Assembly (NCBI GenBank): GCA_031272895.1
Contig: JAISSW010000002.1
Coordinates: 124,001 to 188,000, forward strand
Length of the DNA: 64,000 nt
DNA from: Clostridium sp.
GTDB taxonomy: Bacteria > Bacillota > Clostridia > Oscillospirales > Acutalibacteraceae
Direction: 5' to 3'
A program made the translations under genes and the position numbers. Every line of letters begins with the position of its first letter. The stretch's first letter is position 1. The notes beneath the pieces are model-generated. The model was not told where the DNA came from and did no database searches. It saw only the letters and a list, made by a program, of their open reading frames with translations. Positions 1 to 9,122 of the stretch are shown piece after piece.

Positions 1-2
1 GC

Positions 3-2144
3 CCGGGCGGAGAGGATACGTCACCGACAAGGTTGCTGCCGGAGCCTTTTGACAGGCCGGGAGGCATAGTACAAAATCCACAGCACACGGGTGAGGCGCC
101 AACAATATTAACAGCCAGTGCGCTTGGGGAGATGGTTGTTTTACAGGAGCGCGGCAGCGAGGAGAGCGCGCCGGCGGAGGGGCAGCTGCGCTTTGAGGGC
201 TTTGAGGACAAGCCGGTGCCGAAGGTTGACGAGCACACGGCTGAAAATCAGCTGAACGGACGGCGGAGGGAAAAGCTGAGGGACTTCCGTGTTGAAACGC
301 CGAAAACGGAGGCTTCGCAGGACGTTGAGGCTGACGGCGGCGACGATGACGATGAATTCAATAACACAAAGGACGACAGCAGCGACACGGGCTTTGAGTA
401 CCGTGACCCAAACGAACGTGACAGCACCTACAGGGTCTTCCTTAACAGTGACCAAAAATCCGGTGCGGCGGTGTTAAGGCTTGTCGGCTTAGCAATTTTC
501 GGCGGGGTGCTTGCGGGGCTTTCCCTTTTTGCGGAGGGAGGCGTAAGCGGCATTGAAAACAACATATTCTCCATGGGCAGCAATGTATTTTGCCTTGCCC
601 TGTTGGGCTACTTCTGCTACAGGGATATTTTCGGCGGGCTTTCCCTGCTCTTCCGCGGTCAGGGCGACGGTGACAGTGCTTTCGCCTTGGCGTATCTGCT
701 TGCCCTTTCTGTTGGTGTTTTGCCGCTGTTCCTCGGCTCCCTTAGCGTTCCCGGGGCAGCGCTGTTCTCCCTGCCGGTTTTGTTTATGGGTCTTTGGAAT
801 GCCGCGGCTAAAAACGCTATACTTCATAACCTTACGCTCAACTTCCAGGAGTGGGCATACGCTGACAGCAGCGGCAGGGACATATACGCCGTGCACCTTG
901 TAACGGATAAGAAAGACGCGGCGGCAATGTGCGCGGATTTGCGCGGCAGCACAACAAACAAAATTTTGGTTTCCCAGCAAATATTGTTCCCCTCCGGCTT
1001 CCGCAAGGAGAGCGAGGATACTGCCGCAGTAGACAAGCTGTTCCGTATTCTGCTGCCCTTTGCCGGCGGTGTCGCGCTGCTGCTTTCCGCCGCGGTTTAC
1101 CTGATTAACAAGAACCTTCCGCTGGCGGTAGCCCTGCTGCCCGCAAGCTTCACGGCCCTGCTGCCAATGCCGCTGCTTGCCGCGCAAACCATACCCCTAA
1201 AGCGTATGCGCAGGCAGCTTAAAGAGGACAGGGCAATGCTTGCCTCCGTTGGGGCGGCAAAGCGCATAGCTCAGGCGGATGCCTTTGCGATTGACGCCGT
1301 TGAGCTTTATTTGCGCAACGAATGTGAGATGCGTATGCCGCAATTTGCAAGCCCCGATATTAAAATCTTCGACGTCATGCTCTACATTACCGCAATGCTA
1401 AGGGAGATGGACGGTCCCGCTGTAATCAGCGTCCAAAACTCCGTTAGCGATAAGGACATTCCCCGCCTGCGTGACGTTTGCGTGGAAAGCCAAGGAATAA
1501 CGGCAAAAATTCCGCAGGGCTTTGGTATGCAGGCGGTGCTTTTGGGTACGCTCAAGCACTTAGAGCTGCACCAGGTTAAGGGGCTGCCGAATGAGCTTGA
1601 CGAAAACGCAAAATGGAGCTCGCTCCGGCTAAAGGTGCTGTATTTTGCAATGGGTGACGAATACATAGCCTGCATACCGTTTTCTTACCGCCCGGCAAGG
1701 CACCTTGACAGGCTGCGCGAGCTGACGGGCGACGGTATGCGTATGCTGGTAGCTACCCGTGACCCCAACATAACCGAGGAAGAGATTGTACGCAGCTTTA
1801 AGCTTGCCAACGGGCTGACAAAGCGCCAGGACGCTGTTAGGATTGCAAAAACAATCGGCGAGGAGGCCTTCCAAAAATACCGCCTGCAAGCTGCTCAGAA
1901 GGGTCCCGCCGCCGCACTGCACGACGGCAGCGCCCACTCTTATTTTTCATTGATTGCCGCGGCGCGCAGGCTTACGAGGGCGGCAAAGCGAACCTCCCTT
2001 GCGCAGCTGCTGCTAATGGCCGCTTGGACGCTGGTTTTTGCCGTGGGCATTCTTTTGGGGCTTGACCCCGCCGTTGCCCTGCTTAGCCTGCTGGGGCTGC
2101 AGCTTGGCGGCACGCTGCTATTGCTGCTGCTGGGGAGGGCATAA
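3..2144 (+). CDS. P-type-ATPase-like membrane protein lacking the phosphorylation signature (5' end outside window)
   Basis: The frame is open to the left edge, so the true start may lie upstream; the first possible start inside is TTG at 33. The first ~150 residues are acidic and low-complexity. Then come four membrane segments, a soluble stretch, two more segments (the second with a Leu-Pro-Met-Pro motif where P1B ATPases have CPx), a large cytoplasmic part, and two C-terminal segments ending about residue 700. This 4+2+2 layout is that of a P1B ATPase. The expected Asp-Lys-Thr-Gly-Thr is replaced by FAIDAVELY (Asp at 1293-1295), and ELTGDGMRML near 1720 recalls the TGD motif. I see no TGE or GDGxND motif. 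It is probably non-pumping. The stop lies one base before the eutA start, so the two are co-transcribed. The homology is inferred from topology and weak motifs, and its function is unknown. Confidence 0.55.
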   Translation, partial: PGGEDTSPTRLLPEPFDRPGGIVQNPQHTGEAPTILTASALGEMVVLQERGSEESAPAEGQLRFEGFEDKPVPKVDEHTAENQLNGRRREKLRDFRVETPKTEASQDVEADGGDDDDEFNNTKDDSSDTGFEYRDPNERDSTYRVFLNSDQKSGAAVLRLVGLAIFGGVLAGLSLFAEGGVSGIENNIFSMGSNVFCLALLGYFCYRDIFGGLSLLFRGQGDGDSAFALAYLLALSVGVLPLFLGSLSVPGAALFSLPVLFMGLWNAAAKNAILHNLTLNFQEWAYADSSGRDIYAVHLVTDKKDAAAMCADLRGSTTNKILVSQQILFPSGFRKESEDTAAVDKLFRILLPFAGGVALLLSAAVYLINKNLPLAVALLPASFTALLPMPLLAAQTIPLKRMRRQLKEDRAMLASVGAAKRIAQADAFAIDAVELYLRNECEMRMPQFASPDIKIFDVMLYITAMLREMDGPAVISVQNSVSDKDIPRLRDVCVESQGITAKIPQGFGMQAVLLGTLKHLELHQVKGLPNELDENAKWSSLRLKVLYFAMGDEYIACIPFSYRPARHLDRLRELTGDGMRMLVATRDPNITEEEIVRSFKLANGLTKRQDAVRIAKTIGEEAFQKYRLQAAQKGPAAALHDGSAHSYFSLIAAARRLTRAAKRTSLAQLLLMAAWTLVFAVGILLGLDPAVALLSLLGLQLGGTLLLLLLGRA

Positions 2145-2145
2145 G

Positions 2146-3543
2146 GTGCTTCAGGCGCTTAGCAGCGTGGGGATTGACGTGGGAAGCTCCACGACACAGC
2201 TGCTCTTCAGCAGGCTGGAGCTTGAGGACAGCAGTGCCGGCTTTAGTGCGCCGGAGGTAAAAATCACGGCTCGGCGGGTGACATACCGCGGCAAAATACA
2301 CCCCACTCCCCTGCTTGACGGCACAAGGATTGACGCACGAGAGCTGAGGAAAATAGTTGAGGGCGAATACGCAGCGGCGGGCATTGGTATTGGCTCCACG
2401 GACACAGGCGCGGTGATAATAACTGGGGAAAGCGCCCGCAAGGAAAACGCGGCGGCTGTGCTTGCCGAGCTGAGCGGCTTTGCCGGGGATTTTGTGGTAG
2501 CCACCGCCGGACCTGATTTGGAAAGCCGCCTTGCCGGTCAGGGCAGCGGCGCTCAGGAAATATCCCGCAGGCGCGGCTGCCGTGTGGTGAACATTGATGT
2601 TGGCGGTGGCACAAGCAACCTTGCTTTTTTTGAAAACGGCAGCCTTGTGGGCTGCGCCTGCCATGACATTGGCGGCAAGCTGCTGCTTTTTGACGTGAAT
2701 GGCGAAATCTGCGGCGTTTCTTCGGCGGGGCGGGCTGTGTGCGGCTTGCTGGGGCTTGCCCCCCCGCTTGGTCAAAATGAGCTTGAACGGCTTGCTGACG
2801 CCCTTGCGGGCGCCCTTTTTGACGCGGCGCTTTGCCGGGCAAATCCCCTGCTTGAGCTGACGCGCACACTTGGCAGCAGCCCTCCGCCGCAAAGCTTTGA
2901 CGGGCTTATCAGCTTTTCCGGCGGGGTAGCTGACTGCATTTGGAGCACAGGGCTTCCCTCCCTTGCCTATGGGGACTTCGGCGTATATTTGGGTGCGGCA
3001 ATACGCAGGCACCCGCTGTTCGGCGCAGTTATTCCCGCGGAGGAAACCATTCGCGCAACAGTAATCGGCGCGGGCAGCCACGCAACGGAGCTGAGCGGCT
3101 CAACGGTTTTTTACAGCTCCGCGGAGCTGCTGCCGCTGCGCAACCTGCCGTGTTATGAGCCGACAGAAGAGCTTGAAAACGAGCTCTGGCGCGGCGGCGA
3201 GAAGATGCGGCTCGCGGCGGAGTACGGCGTTTTTTTGCGCCAAACGGACTGCAGCTGCGCCGTGCTTTGCCTGCGTGGCAGGGAAAACCCCTCCTTTTCG
3301 GAGCTGACAAGCCTTGCAGACTCCTTGGCCGCGGGCTTGACGGGGGAACCCTTGGTCGTCGCCATTTGCGAGGACAACGCCAAGGCACTTGGCACCTTGC
3401 TCAGCCGCCGAACGGAAAAGCCATTGCTTGTGCTGGATTCAATCAAGGCGGGCAGCGGCACATATTTGGACATAGGCAGACCGGTTTTGGGCGGCAGCGC
3501 CCTGCCCGTTGTTGTTAAGACGTTAATTTTCGGGACGCAATAG
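2146..3543 (+). CDS. eutA: Ethanolamine ammonia-lyase reactivating factor EutA
   Basis: EutA is an ATP-dependent chaperone that removes damaged cobalamin from ethanolamine ammonia-lyase so that fresh adenosylcobalamin can bind. The 465-residue product opens with GIDVGSSTTQLLF, a phosphate-binding loop of the actin/Hsp70 fold, and has a second one, NIDVGGGTSNLAFF, near residue 150. Its length matches the family. The start is GTG at 2146, behind GGGGAGGG at 2132-2139; an ATG further upstream would overlap the previous gene by about 100 bases. It lies directly ahead of eutB and eutC, as its role predicts. Confidence 0.9.
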   Translation: MLQALSSVGIDVGSSTTQLLFSRLELEDSSAGFSAPEVKITARRVTYRGKIHPTPLLDGTRIDARELRKIVEGEYAAAGIGIGSTDTGAVIITGESARKENAAAVLAELSGFAGDFVVATAGPDLESRLAGQGSGAQEISRRRGCRVVNIDVGGGTSNLAFFENGSLVGCACHDIGGKLLLFDVNGEICGVSSAGRAVCGLLGLAPPLGQNELERLADALAGALFDAALCRANPLLELTRTLGSSPPPQSFDGLISFSGGVADCIWSTGLPSLAYGDFGVYLGAAIRRHPLFGAVIPAEETIRATVIGAGSHATELSGSTVFYSSAELLPLRNLPCYEPTEELENELWRGGEKMRLAAEYGVFLRQTDCSCAVLCLRGRENPSFSELTSLADSLAAGLTGEPLVVAICEDNAKALGTLLSRRTEKPLLVLDSIKAGSGTYLDIGRPVLGGSALPVVVKTLIFGTQ

Positions 3544-3554
3544 GGGGAAGAAAA

Positions 3555-4931
3555 ATGAGGCTATCCACAAGGCTTTTGGGGCAGAGCTATCAATTCCGTG
3601 ACGTTAAGGCTGTGCTTGCCAAGGCGAATGAAGAAAAATCCGGCGATGCGCTGGCGGGGCTTGCCGCACAGGGTGAGCTTGAGCGTGTTGCGGCAAAGCA
3701 GCTGTTATCCGAGCTGTTGGTGAGCGAGCTGCGCGAAAACCCTGTTGTTCCCTATGAGGACGACGAGGTGACGCGGATTATTCAGGACGGCATTGACGAG
3801 GAGGTCTACGCAGGTATCAGGAATTGGAGCATGGCTGAGCTTAGGGAGTATATCCTTTCCTGTGAAACGGGGCAGGAGGAGCTTGAGCGGCTTTCCCGAG
3901 GCTTAAGCAGCGAGGTAATTGCCGGGCTTGCCAAGCTTATGGGCAACATGGATTTGGTTTATGCCGCCTCAAAAATCCGCGTCAGCGCCACCTGCAACAC
4001 CACAATCGGGCTGCGCGGCACCTTCTCAACGCGGCTGCAGCCAAACCACACGACGGATAATTTGGACGGCATAACCGCCAGCGTGCTGGACGGGCTGAGC
4101 TACGGCTGCGGCGACGCGCTGATTGGGCTTAACCCCGTTAACGACACGCCCGAAAGCGTCGGTGAGGTTTTGCGGCGGTTAGACGAGCTTAGGCGCAGAT
4201 ACAAAATCCCGACACAGATTTGTGTGCTGGGGCATATCACCACGCAAATGCAGGCTATTCGCGGCGGCGCCCCGGCGGATTTGCTCTTCCAGTCAATCGC
4301 CGGCAGCGAAATGGGCAACAGCGCCTTTGGGTTTTCCGCCGCCACCGTTCGGGAGGGACTGCAGCTTATGCGCGAGGAGGGTACGGCAAAGGGCAAGAAC
4401 CTGCTTTATTTTGAAACGGGGCAGGGCAGTGAGCTTTCCAGCGGCAGTCACCATGGCGCGGACCAGCTGACAATGGAGGCTCGCTGCTACGGCTTTGCGC
4501 GGGCGTTTGAGCCGTTTTTGGTCAACACAGTGGTGGGCTTCATCGGTCCTGAATACCTTTATGACGGCAAGCAGCTTATCCGCGCGGGGCTGGAGGACCA
4601 CTTTATGGGTAAGCTGAGCGGTCTGCCCATGGGCTGCGACTGCTGCTACACCAACCACATGGACGCCGACCAAAACGACGTTGAAAGCCTTACCCTTTTG
4701 CTTGCCGCGGCAGGGGTTAACTACACAATCGCCGTGCCCTGCGGCGACGACGTGATGCTGAACTACCAAACGAACGCCTCACACGACGCGGCGGCTGTGC
4801 GGGAAATACTGGGTTTGCGCCCCATAGCCGAATTTGACGCCTGGCTTGAAGAGCGCGGAATAACAAAAAACGGCAGACTGACCGCCAAGGCAGGCAGGCC
4901 GGAGCTGTTTTTAACGGAGGTTGAGCTTTGA
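3555..4931 (+). CDS. eutB: Ethanolamine ammonia-lyase large subunit EutB
   Basis: This is the catalytic large subunit of the adenosylcobalamin-dependent lyase that splits ethanolamine into acetaldehyde and ammonia. The 458 residues match the family length. The conserved barrel segments are present, including LRGTFSTRLQPNHTTDNLDG, FETGQGSELSSGSHHGADQ, and the run GLPMGCDCCYTNHMDADQND near residue 360. GGGGGAAG precedes the ATG. Its end overlaps the eutC start (TGATG), which suggests translational coupling. No microcompartment shell gene follows within the window. Confidence 0.95.
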   Translation: MRLSTRLLGQSYQFRDVKAVLAKANEEKSGDALAGLAAQGELERVAAKQLLSELLVSELRENPVVPYEDDEVTRIIQDGIDEEVYAGIRNWSMAELREYILSCETGQEELERLSRGLSSEVIAGLAKLMGNMDLVYAASKIRVSATCNTTIGLRGTFSTRLQPNHTTDNLDGITASVLDGLSYGCGDALIGLNPVNDTPESVGEVLRRLDELRRRYKIPTQICVLGHITTQMQAIRGGAPADLLFQSIAGSEMGNSAFGFSAATVREGLQLMREEGTAKGKNLLYFETGQGSELSSGSHHGADQLTMEARCYGFARAFEPFLVNTVVGFIGPEYLYDGKQLIRAGLEDHFMGKLSGLPMGCDCCYTNHMDADQNDVESLTLLLAAAGVNYTIAVPCGDDVMLNYQTNASHDAAAVREILGLRPIAEFDAWLEERGITKNGRLTAKAGRPELFLTEVEL

Positions 4932-5632
4932 TGAACGCTGACGACGCAAGGGCTCGCTTTGCCCGGCTTAAAACCTGCTGCCCAGCAAGGATTGACTGCG
5001 GCAGGGCGGGTACTCGGCTGCTAACGGAGGATTACCTTAAATTCCGTGCCGACCACGCCGCCGCCCGCGACGCTGTGCTGTTAGATGTAGGCGAGGACTT
5101 CTTGAGCCGCCTTGGGCTTGAGAGCGTACAAACCCGCTGCACGGACAAGGAAGAGTTCCTCCGGCGGCCTGACCTTGGACGTGTTTTCCCGCGGGAGGGC
5201 TTGGCGCGGATACGAGAGATAAACCCACAGCCCTCGGATGTGCTGGTTTACCTTGCGGACGGGCTGTCCTCAAGGGCCGTGGAGGCGAACGGTGAAGCCT
5301 GCCTGCTGGTGCTGAACGAGGGACTGCGCGGCGCGGGCTTAAAAATCGGCAAGCCTTTTTTTGTTAAATTCGGTCGTGTGGCGACGATGGAGGAAATTGC
5401 CGAACAAACCGGCGTACAGGTGGTTTGCGTCCTATTGGGCGAACGCCCCGGGCTTGGCAGCGCTGAGAGCATGAGCGCCTATTATGCCTACAAGCCGACG
5501 CGCGGCATGGCGGAAAGTGGGCGCGCCGTGGTATCTAATATATACTCAGGAGGGCTGAACGCGGCAGAGGCGGGCGCATATCTTGCGGAGCTGCTCACAA
5601 GGGCTTTCCGTGAACAAAAAAGCGGCGTTTAG
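4931..5632 (+). CDS. eutC: Ethanolamine ammonia-lyase small subunit EutC
   Basis: EutC is the small subunit that completes the cobalamin-binding site of ethanolamine ammonia-lyase. The 233-residue protein contains DVLVYLADGLSSRAVEANGE and, near the C-terminus, GLGSAESMSAYYAYKPTRGM and NIYSGGLNAAEAGAYLAELL, all typical of EutC. The ATG at 4931 overlaps the eutB stop by one base; a TTG at 4928 is also in frame but less likely. It is the last gene of the operon and is followed by a strong bidirectional terminator. Confidence 0.93.
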   Translation: MNADDARARFARLKTCCPARIDCGRAGTRLLTEDYLKFRADHAAARDAVLLDVGEDFLSRLGLESVQTRCTDKEEFLRRPDLGRVFPREGLARIREINPQPSDVLVYLADGLSSRAVEANGEACLLVLNEGLRGAGLKIGKPFFVKFGRVATMEEIAEQTGVQVVCVLLGERPGLGSAESMSAYYAYKPTRGMAESGRAVVSNIYSGGLNAAEAGAYLAELLTRAFREQKSGV

Positions 5633-5652
5633 CGCTCCGCTTCAGCAAAAAG

Positions 5653-5690
5653 AAAAACCACACTCAGCCGGCTGCCGAATGTGGTTTTTT
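5653..5690. terminator. Bidirectional terminator between eutC and the DUF2804 gene
   Basis: The stem AAAAACCACA (5653-5662) pairs with TGTGGTTTTT (5680-5689). A-runs and T-runs flank both sides, so the hairpin can end eutC on the plus strand and the DUF2804 gene on the minus strand. Confidence 0.9.
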
Positions 5691-5707
5691 GTGTAAAAAA
5701 CAGCGCT

Positions 5708-6733
5708 TTAATACTTCATGCGAACGTCCTCCGCAAAACAGAACAGCTCCTTAAGCTCCAAGCGTGTTCCGTCGTCAAGGACACAGTAGCCGGTCAGCTT
5801 ACCGAAAACCTGATGTCCGTCAGTGCAAAGCACACCTGCGTTGACATATGTCGCGTGGTCAAACACCGGCACAAAATCGGCCTCAAGCCTACCGTCGGAG
5901 CTTGTCCATTTCCAGGGCTTCATGTAATCATTTTTGTCAAACACAAAGGTAACGTCGTCCAGCTTATGCCCCACTCCGTCGTATATTATCAGGTTCTCGC
6001 TTGCCGCGGTAATATCCCCAAAGCCATACCCAAGGTTAAACCCAAAGGGCTTGCCGTCAATAACGCCGTTGCCGCTGCCCCACTTCCAGCGGTTGTCGTA
6101 TGTCCAAACGCCGCGCCCCCAATCGAGCGTGCCAAAATCCGTGGCGGGGTTGAACGCACGGCGCACACCGTCAAGCTCACACCAACCGGAGGCGGGCATA
6201 CAGTTGATTTTGCGGTTATAATAGAACGCCAGCTTGTCCTCCTTCCACGGGGTGGCTATGGTTATGGAGTCCATTGGCGGCTCGCTGAGCAATATGTCGC
6301 AGGAAAAATCCTTCCCATTGTGGAACTTTTTGTGTGTGCAGGTCAGGCGTCGCGTACCCGCTCGTACATCAAAGCGCAGCATTGCCTTCCCGGACGAAAA
6401 CGCCGTTACGCCCGGCTTTGTGCTGTCCTCCGGCAGATTTAGCTTGCCCATTGGGAACAGGGTAGGGATTGATTTATCTATGCTCGTTGCGTTTTCATAA
6501 TCCAAAAAGCTGACCGTGGCAAGCCCCATGTAGCCGTTATCGGCAATGGTCAGCGACACGCCGAAGCCCTGTCCGATGACCAAATAGTAATCCCATTCCT
6601 TAAGGCGGATTTTCGGTGCCTTGACGCTTGCGCGCGAATAAATCTGAACCGGCTTGCGTGACCAGCCCGGCTCCCTCAGGCTGCCGTCGGGTGAATGCAG
6701 CGGCAGGCTTGCCGTTACCTCATGGTTTCGCAT
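5708..6733 (-). CDS. DUF2804 family protein
   Basis: This 341-residue soluble protein matches what I know of DUF2804, a family of unknown function found in bacteria and fungi. It has no signal peptide or membrane segment. It is rich in Trp, Tyr and Gly, with stretches such as WDYYLVIGQGFGVSLTIADNGYMG, DWGRGVWTYDNRWKWGSGNG and GFNLGYGFGD that are characteristic of this all-beta family. It is a single-gene unit with its own promoter (6780-6808) and a shared terminator after its stop. No activity can be assigned from sequence. Confidence is for the family assignment. Confidence 0.8.
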   Translation of the reverse strand: MRNHEVTASLPLHSPDGSLREPGWSRKPVQIYSRASVKAPKIRLKEWDYYLVIGQGFGVSLTIADNGYMGLATVSFLDYENATSIDKSIPTLFPMGKLNLPEDSTKPGVTAFSSGKAMLRFDVRAGTRRLTCTHKKFHNGKDFSCDILLSEPPMDSITIATPWKEDKLAFYYNRKINCMPASGWCELDGVRRAFNPATDFGTLDWGRGVWTYDNRWKWGSGNGVIDGKPFGFNLGYGFGDITAASENLIIYDGVGHKLDDVTFVFDKNDYMKPWKWTSSDGRLEADFVPVFDHATYVNAGVLCTDGHQVFGKLTGYCVLDDGTRLELKELFCFAEDVRMKY

Positions 6734-6779
6734 TGCTCAACAATCCTTTCTTGCGTTAAATATGTTTTATACTAATGCT

Positions 6780-6808
6780 ATAATACATCATTTCACACAT
6801 ATTGTCAA
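6780..6808 (-). promoter_or_regulatory. Sigma-A promoter for the DUF2804 gene
   Basis: Read on the minus strand, TTGACA (6808-6803) and TATTAT (6785-6780) are separated by 17 bp, about 45 bases ahead of the start codon. Confidence 0.8.
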
Positions 6809-6834
6809 GTACCGGCGAAAAAAATCGCTATTTG

Positions 6835-8661
6835 TCACTCCTTGTGCAGCGCCTCATACACGGCCTTTGCCGCCAAGGAGTTCATTCCCGGAGCGGTCTG
6901 CAGCTCCTCAAGGCTTGCCGCGCGGATTTTTGCCATAGTTTTGAAGTGCCGCAGCAAGGAGTTAGCCCTCCCCTCTCCTATTCCGCGGATTTGAGTTAGG
7001 GTGCCGTTGAGCGCAGCCTTGCCGCGCTTTTGCCTGTGGTAGCTGATTGCAAAGCGGTGAACCTCCTCTTGGATTTGACCGACTAAGGTGAAAGCCGCCC
7101 GTTTGGAAGAAAGCGCTATCTCGCCGCCGTCCGCAGCAATTGCCCTTGTGCGGTGGTGCCCGTCCTTAACCATGCCGAAGAGAGGAATTGGCAAGCCGAA
7201 TTCCTCCAGCACCGGCAGCACGGCGTGTACCTGCCCCTGCCCGCCGTCCAAAAGTATCAAATCCGGCAAAACCGAAAATTCATCGCCGCCGTCCTCTTTG
7301 TAGCGCGCAAGCCTTCGGCGCAGCACCTGTTCCATTGCGGCGTAGTCGTCCGCCCCGCCGCCCTTAATTTGGAAGCGCCTGTATGCCCTTTTCAGCGGCA
7401 CACCGTCCTTAAAAACCACCATGCCGGCAACACTTTGCGCCCCGCCGGTGTGCGATATATCATAAGCCTCAATCCGCGCCGGAGCGCTTGGCAAACCCAA
7501 AACCGCCGCCAGCTCGTCCAAGGCTGCGGTTGCTTTGCCCTGCCTGCCCATGCTTTGGGCAAGGTATTGCGCGGCGTTAGCCCTGCACATTTCCACAAGG
7601 CGCAGCGCCTCGCCCTTTTCCGGCAAAACAAGGCTGACCCTTTTGCCCGCCCTTTGGCTAAGCCACTCGGTCAATAGCTCCTCGTCGGCAAGCGCCCCGT
7701 CAAGCACAACCCTGCGCGGTATCCCCTCGCGCATCGTGTAATAGCGCAAAAGCAGCTCGCGGCGCTCCTCCTCCCGCTCCTGCTCTCCATTGGGGAAAAT
7801 AAAATGCTCCGCGTCGCTCAGCTTGCCCTGCTTAAACCTAAGCACGCAAAGGCAGGCTTTCTCCTTTTCCCGAACAACGGCAAACACGTCCTGCTCCGGG
7901 TGGGCGCTGCCGACCACCTTTTGCTTGCGGCTTAGCTGCTCCATAGCCTTAATGCTGTCGCGCAGGCGGGCGGCGGTTTCAAAGTCCAACGCCTCGGCGG
8001 CGGCGCCCATGCGTCTTTTCATCTCCGCCATAGCCTTGCTTTCGCCGTTTTTAAGGAAAGAGAGGGCGTCCGCAACGCAGCTTGCGTATTCCTCCACAGT
8101 TATTTTGCCGGCGCAGGGAGCGGAGCAAAGCCCTATAAAATGATTAAGGCAGGGGCGGGATTTGCCTATGTCCCGCGGAAAAACCTTTGCGCACTGCGGC
8201 AAACGGAAGATTTTTTTTACGGCGTCCACCGCCTGGTTAACAAGCCAAGAGCTGGTGTACGGTCCCAAATACTGGGCGCCGTCGTCGGCAAGCTGCTTGG
8301 CGGCGTAAAAATTGCTCCAAGGCGGCGGTGTTACACGCAGGTAATGGAAGCCCTTGTCGTCCTTAAGCAAAATATTGTAGCGCGGCATATGCTGCTTAAT
8401 CAGCGAGCATTCAAGCAGCAGGCATTCCTGCTCCGTGTCGGTCAGTATAACGTCAAAATCCTCCACCTTTGCGACCATTGCGCGCACCTTGGTTTGCAGG
8501 TTTTGCTGCTGCGCCGTAAAATAACTGCCCACACGGTTTTTAAGTGCCTTTGCCTTGCCGACATAAATAACCTGACCCTTGGCGTTTTTCATAAGGTAAA
8601 CGCCGGGTGTAAGCGGCAGCGCGTTGGCTTTTTTCTTCAGGCGGCGCAGGCGTTCGTCCAT
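6835..8661 (-). CDS. uvrC: Excinuclease ABC subunit C
   Basis: UvrC makes the two incisions in nucleotide excision repair after UvrB has loaded on damage. The 608-residue protein shows the N-terminal GIY-YIG nuclease (GVYLMKNAKGQVIYVGKAKALKNRV), a UVR motif that binds UvrB near residue 205-235 (ALDFETAARLRDSIKAM), the RNase H-like second nuclease (YDISHTGGAQS and LILLDGGQGQ), and C-terminal helix-hairpin-helix motifs. The start could be ATG 8661 or the GTG just before it; the gene lies head to tail with dut. It is the last gene of paaK-dut-uvrC. Its partner uvrB is 43 kb away. Confidence 0.96.
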   Translation of the reverse strand: MDERLRRLKKKANALPLTPGVYLMKNAKGQVIYVGKAKALKNRVGSYFTAQQQNLQTKVRAMVAKVEDFDVILTDTEQECLLLECSLIKQHMPRYNILLKDDKGFHYLRVTPPPWSNFYAAKQLADDGAQYLGPYTSSWLVNQAVDAVKKIFRLPQCAKVFPRDIGKSRPCLNHFIGLCSAPCAGKITVEEYASCVADALSFLKNGESKAMAEMKRRMGAAAEALDFETAARLRDSIKAMEQLSRKQKVVGSAHPEQDVFAVVREKEKACLCVLRFKQGKLSDAEHFIFPNGEQEREEERRELLLRYYTMREGIPRRVVLDGALADEELLTEWLSQRAGKRVSLVLPEKGEALRLVEMCRANAAQYLAQSMGRQGKATAALDELAAVLGLPSAPARIEAYDISHTGGAQSVAGMVVFKDGVPLKRAYRRFQIKGGGADDYAAMEQVLRRRLARYKEDGGDEFSVLPDLILLDGGQGQVHAVLPVLEEFGLPIPLFGMVKDGHHRTRAIAADGGEIALSSKRAAFTLVGQIQEEVHRFAISYHRQKRGKAALNGTLTQIRGIGEGRANSLLRHFKTMAKIRAASLEELQTAPGMNSLAAKAVYEALHKE

Positions 8662-8664
8662 CAC

Positions 8665-9096
8665 TCACACCCGCCCGGTTGAACCAAAGCCGCCCGCTCC
8701 ACGCTCCGTTTCCGTCAGCTCGTCAACAGCCTCAAGCTCCGGGGTAAGCACCGGCACAAGCAGCATTTGGGCAATGCGCTCCCCCGGGCTTATTGTATAC
8801 TCTTCCTTGGACTGGTTAACCAGCCCCACCATAATTTCCCCGCGGTAGTCGCTGTCCACAACGCCCACACAGTTTGCCGGCACAATGCCATGCTTAACCG
8901 CAAGCCCGCTGCGCGCAAAAATAAGCAGTGCGCAACCCTCCGGCACGGCGACGGCAATACCCGACGGCAGCAGCGCCCTTTCCCCGGGCTTAAGGCACAG
9001 CGGCTCCTCCGTGCAGGCGCAAAGGTCATAACCGGCGCTGCCGCCCGTTGCGCGGACGGGCAGCCTTGCGTTGGCTCTAAGCAGCTTTATTTGCAT
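8665..9096 (-). CDS. dut: dUTP diphosphatase
   Basis: The enzyme hydrolyses dUTP to dUMP, keeping uracil out of DNA and supplying dTMP synthesis. All five trimeric-dUTPase motifs are visible in the 143 residues: AGYDL, RSGLAVKHGI, GVVDSDYRGE, GERIAQ and the C-terminal GGFGSTG. It sits 26 bases after paaK and abuts uvrC, so it pairs nucleotide-pool sanitation with repair in one transcript. Confidence 0.96.
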   Translation of the reverse strand: MQIKLLRANARLPVRATGGSAGYDLCACTEEPLCLKPGERALLPSGIAVAVPEGCALLIFARSGLAVKHGIVPANCVGVVDSDYRGEIMVGLVNQSKEEYTISPGERIAQMLLVPVLTPELEAVDELTETERGAGGFGSTGRV

Positions 9097-9122
9097 ATTC
9101 AGCCCCTACCTTGGCAAGGAAA

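Noticed and set aside
2083-3081. Long minus-strand frame opposite eutA (332 codons)
   Set aside because: It is rich in Ala, Arg and Cys, has no ribosome binding site and mirrors the codons of eutA, a typical shadow in GC-rich DNA.
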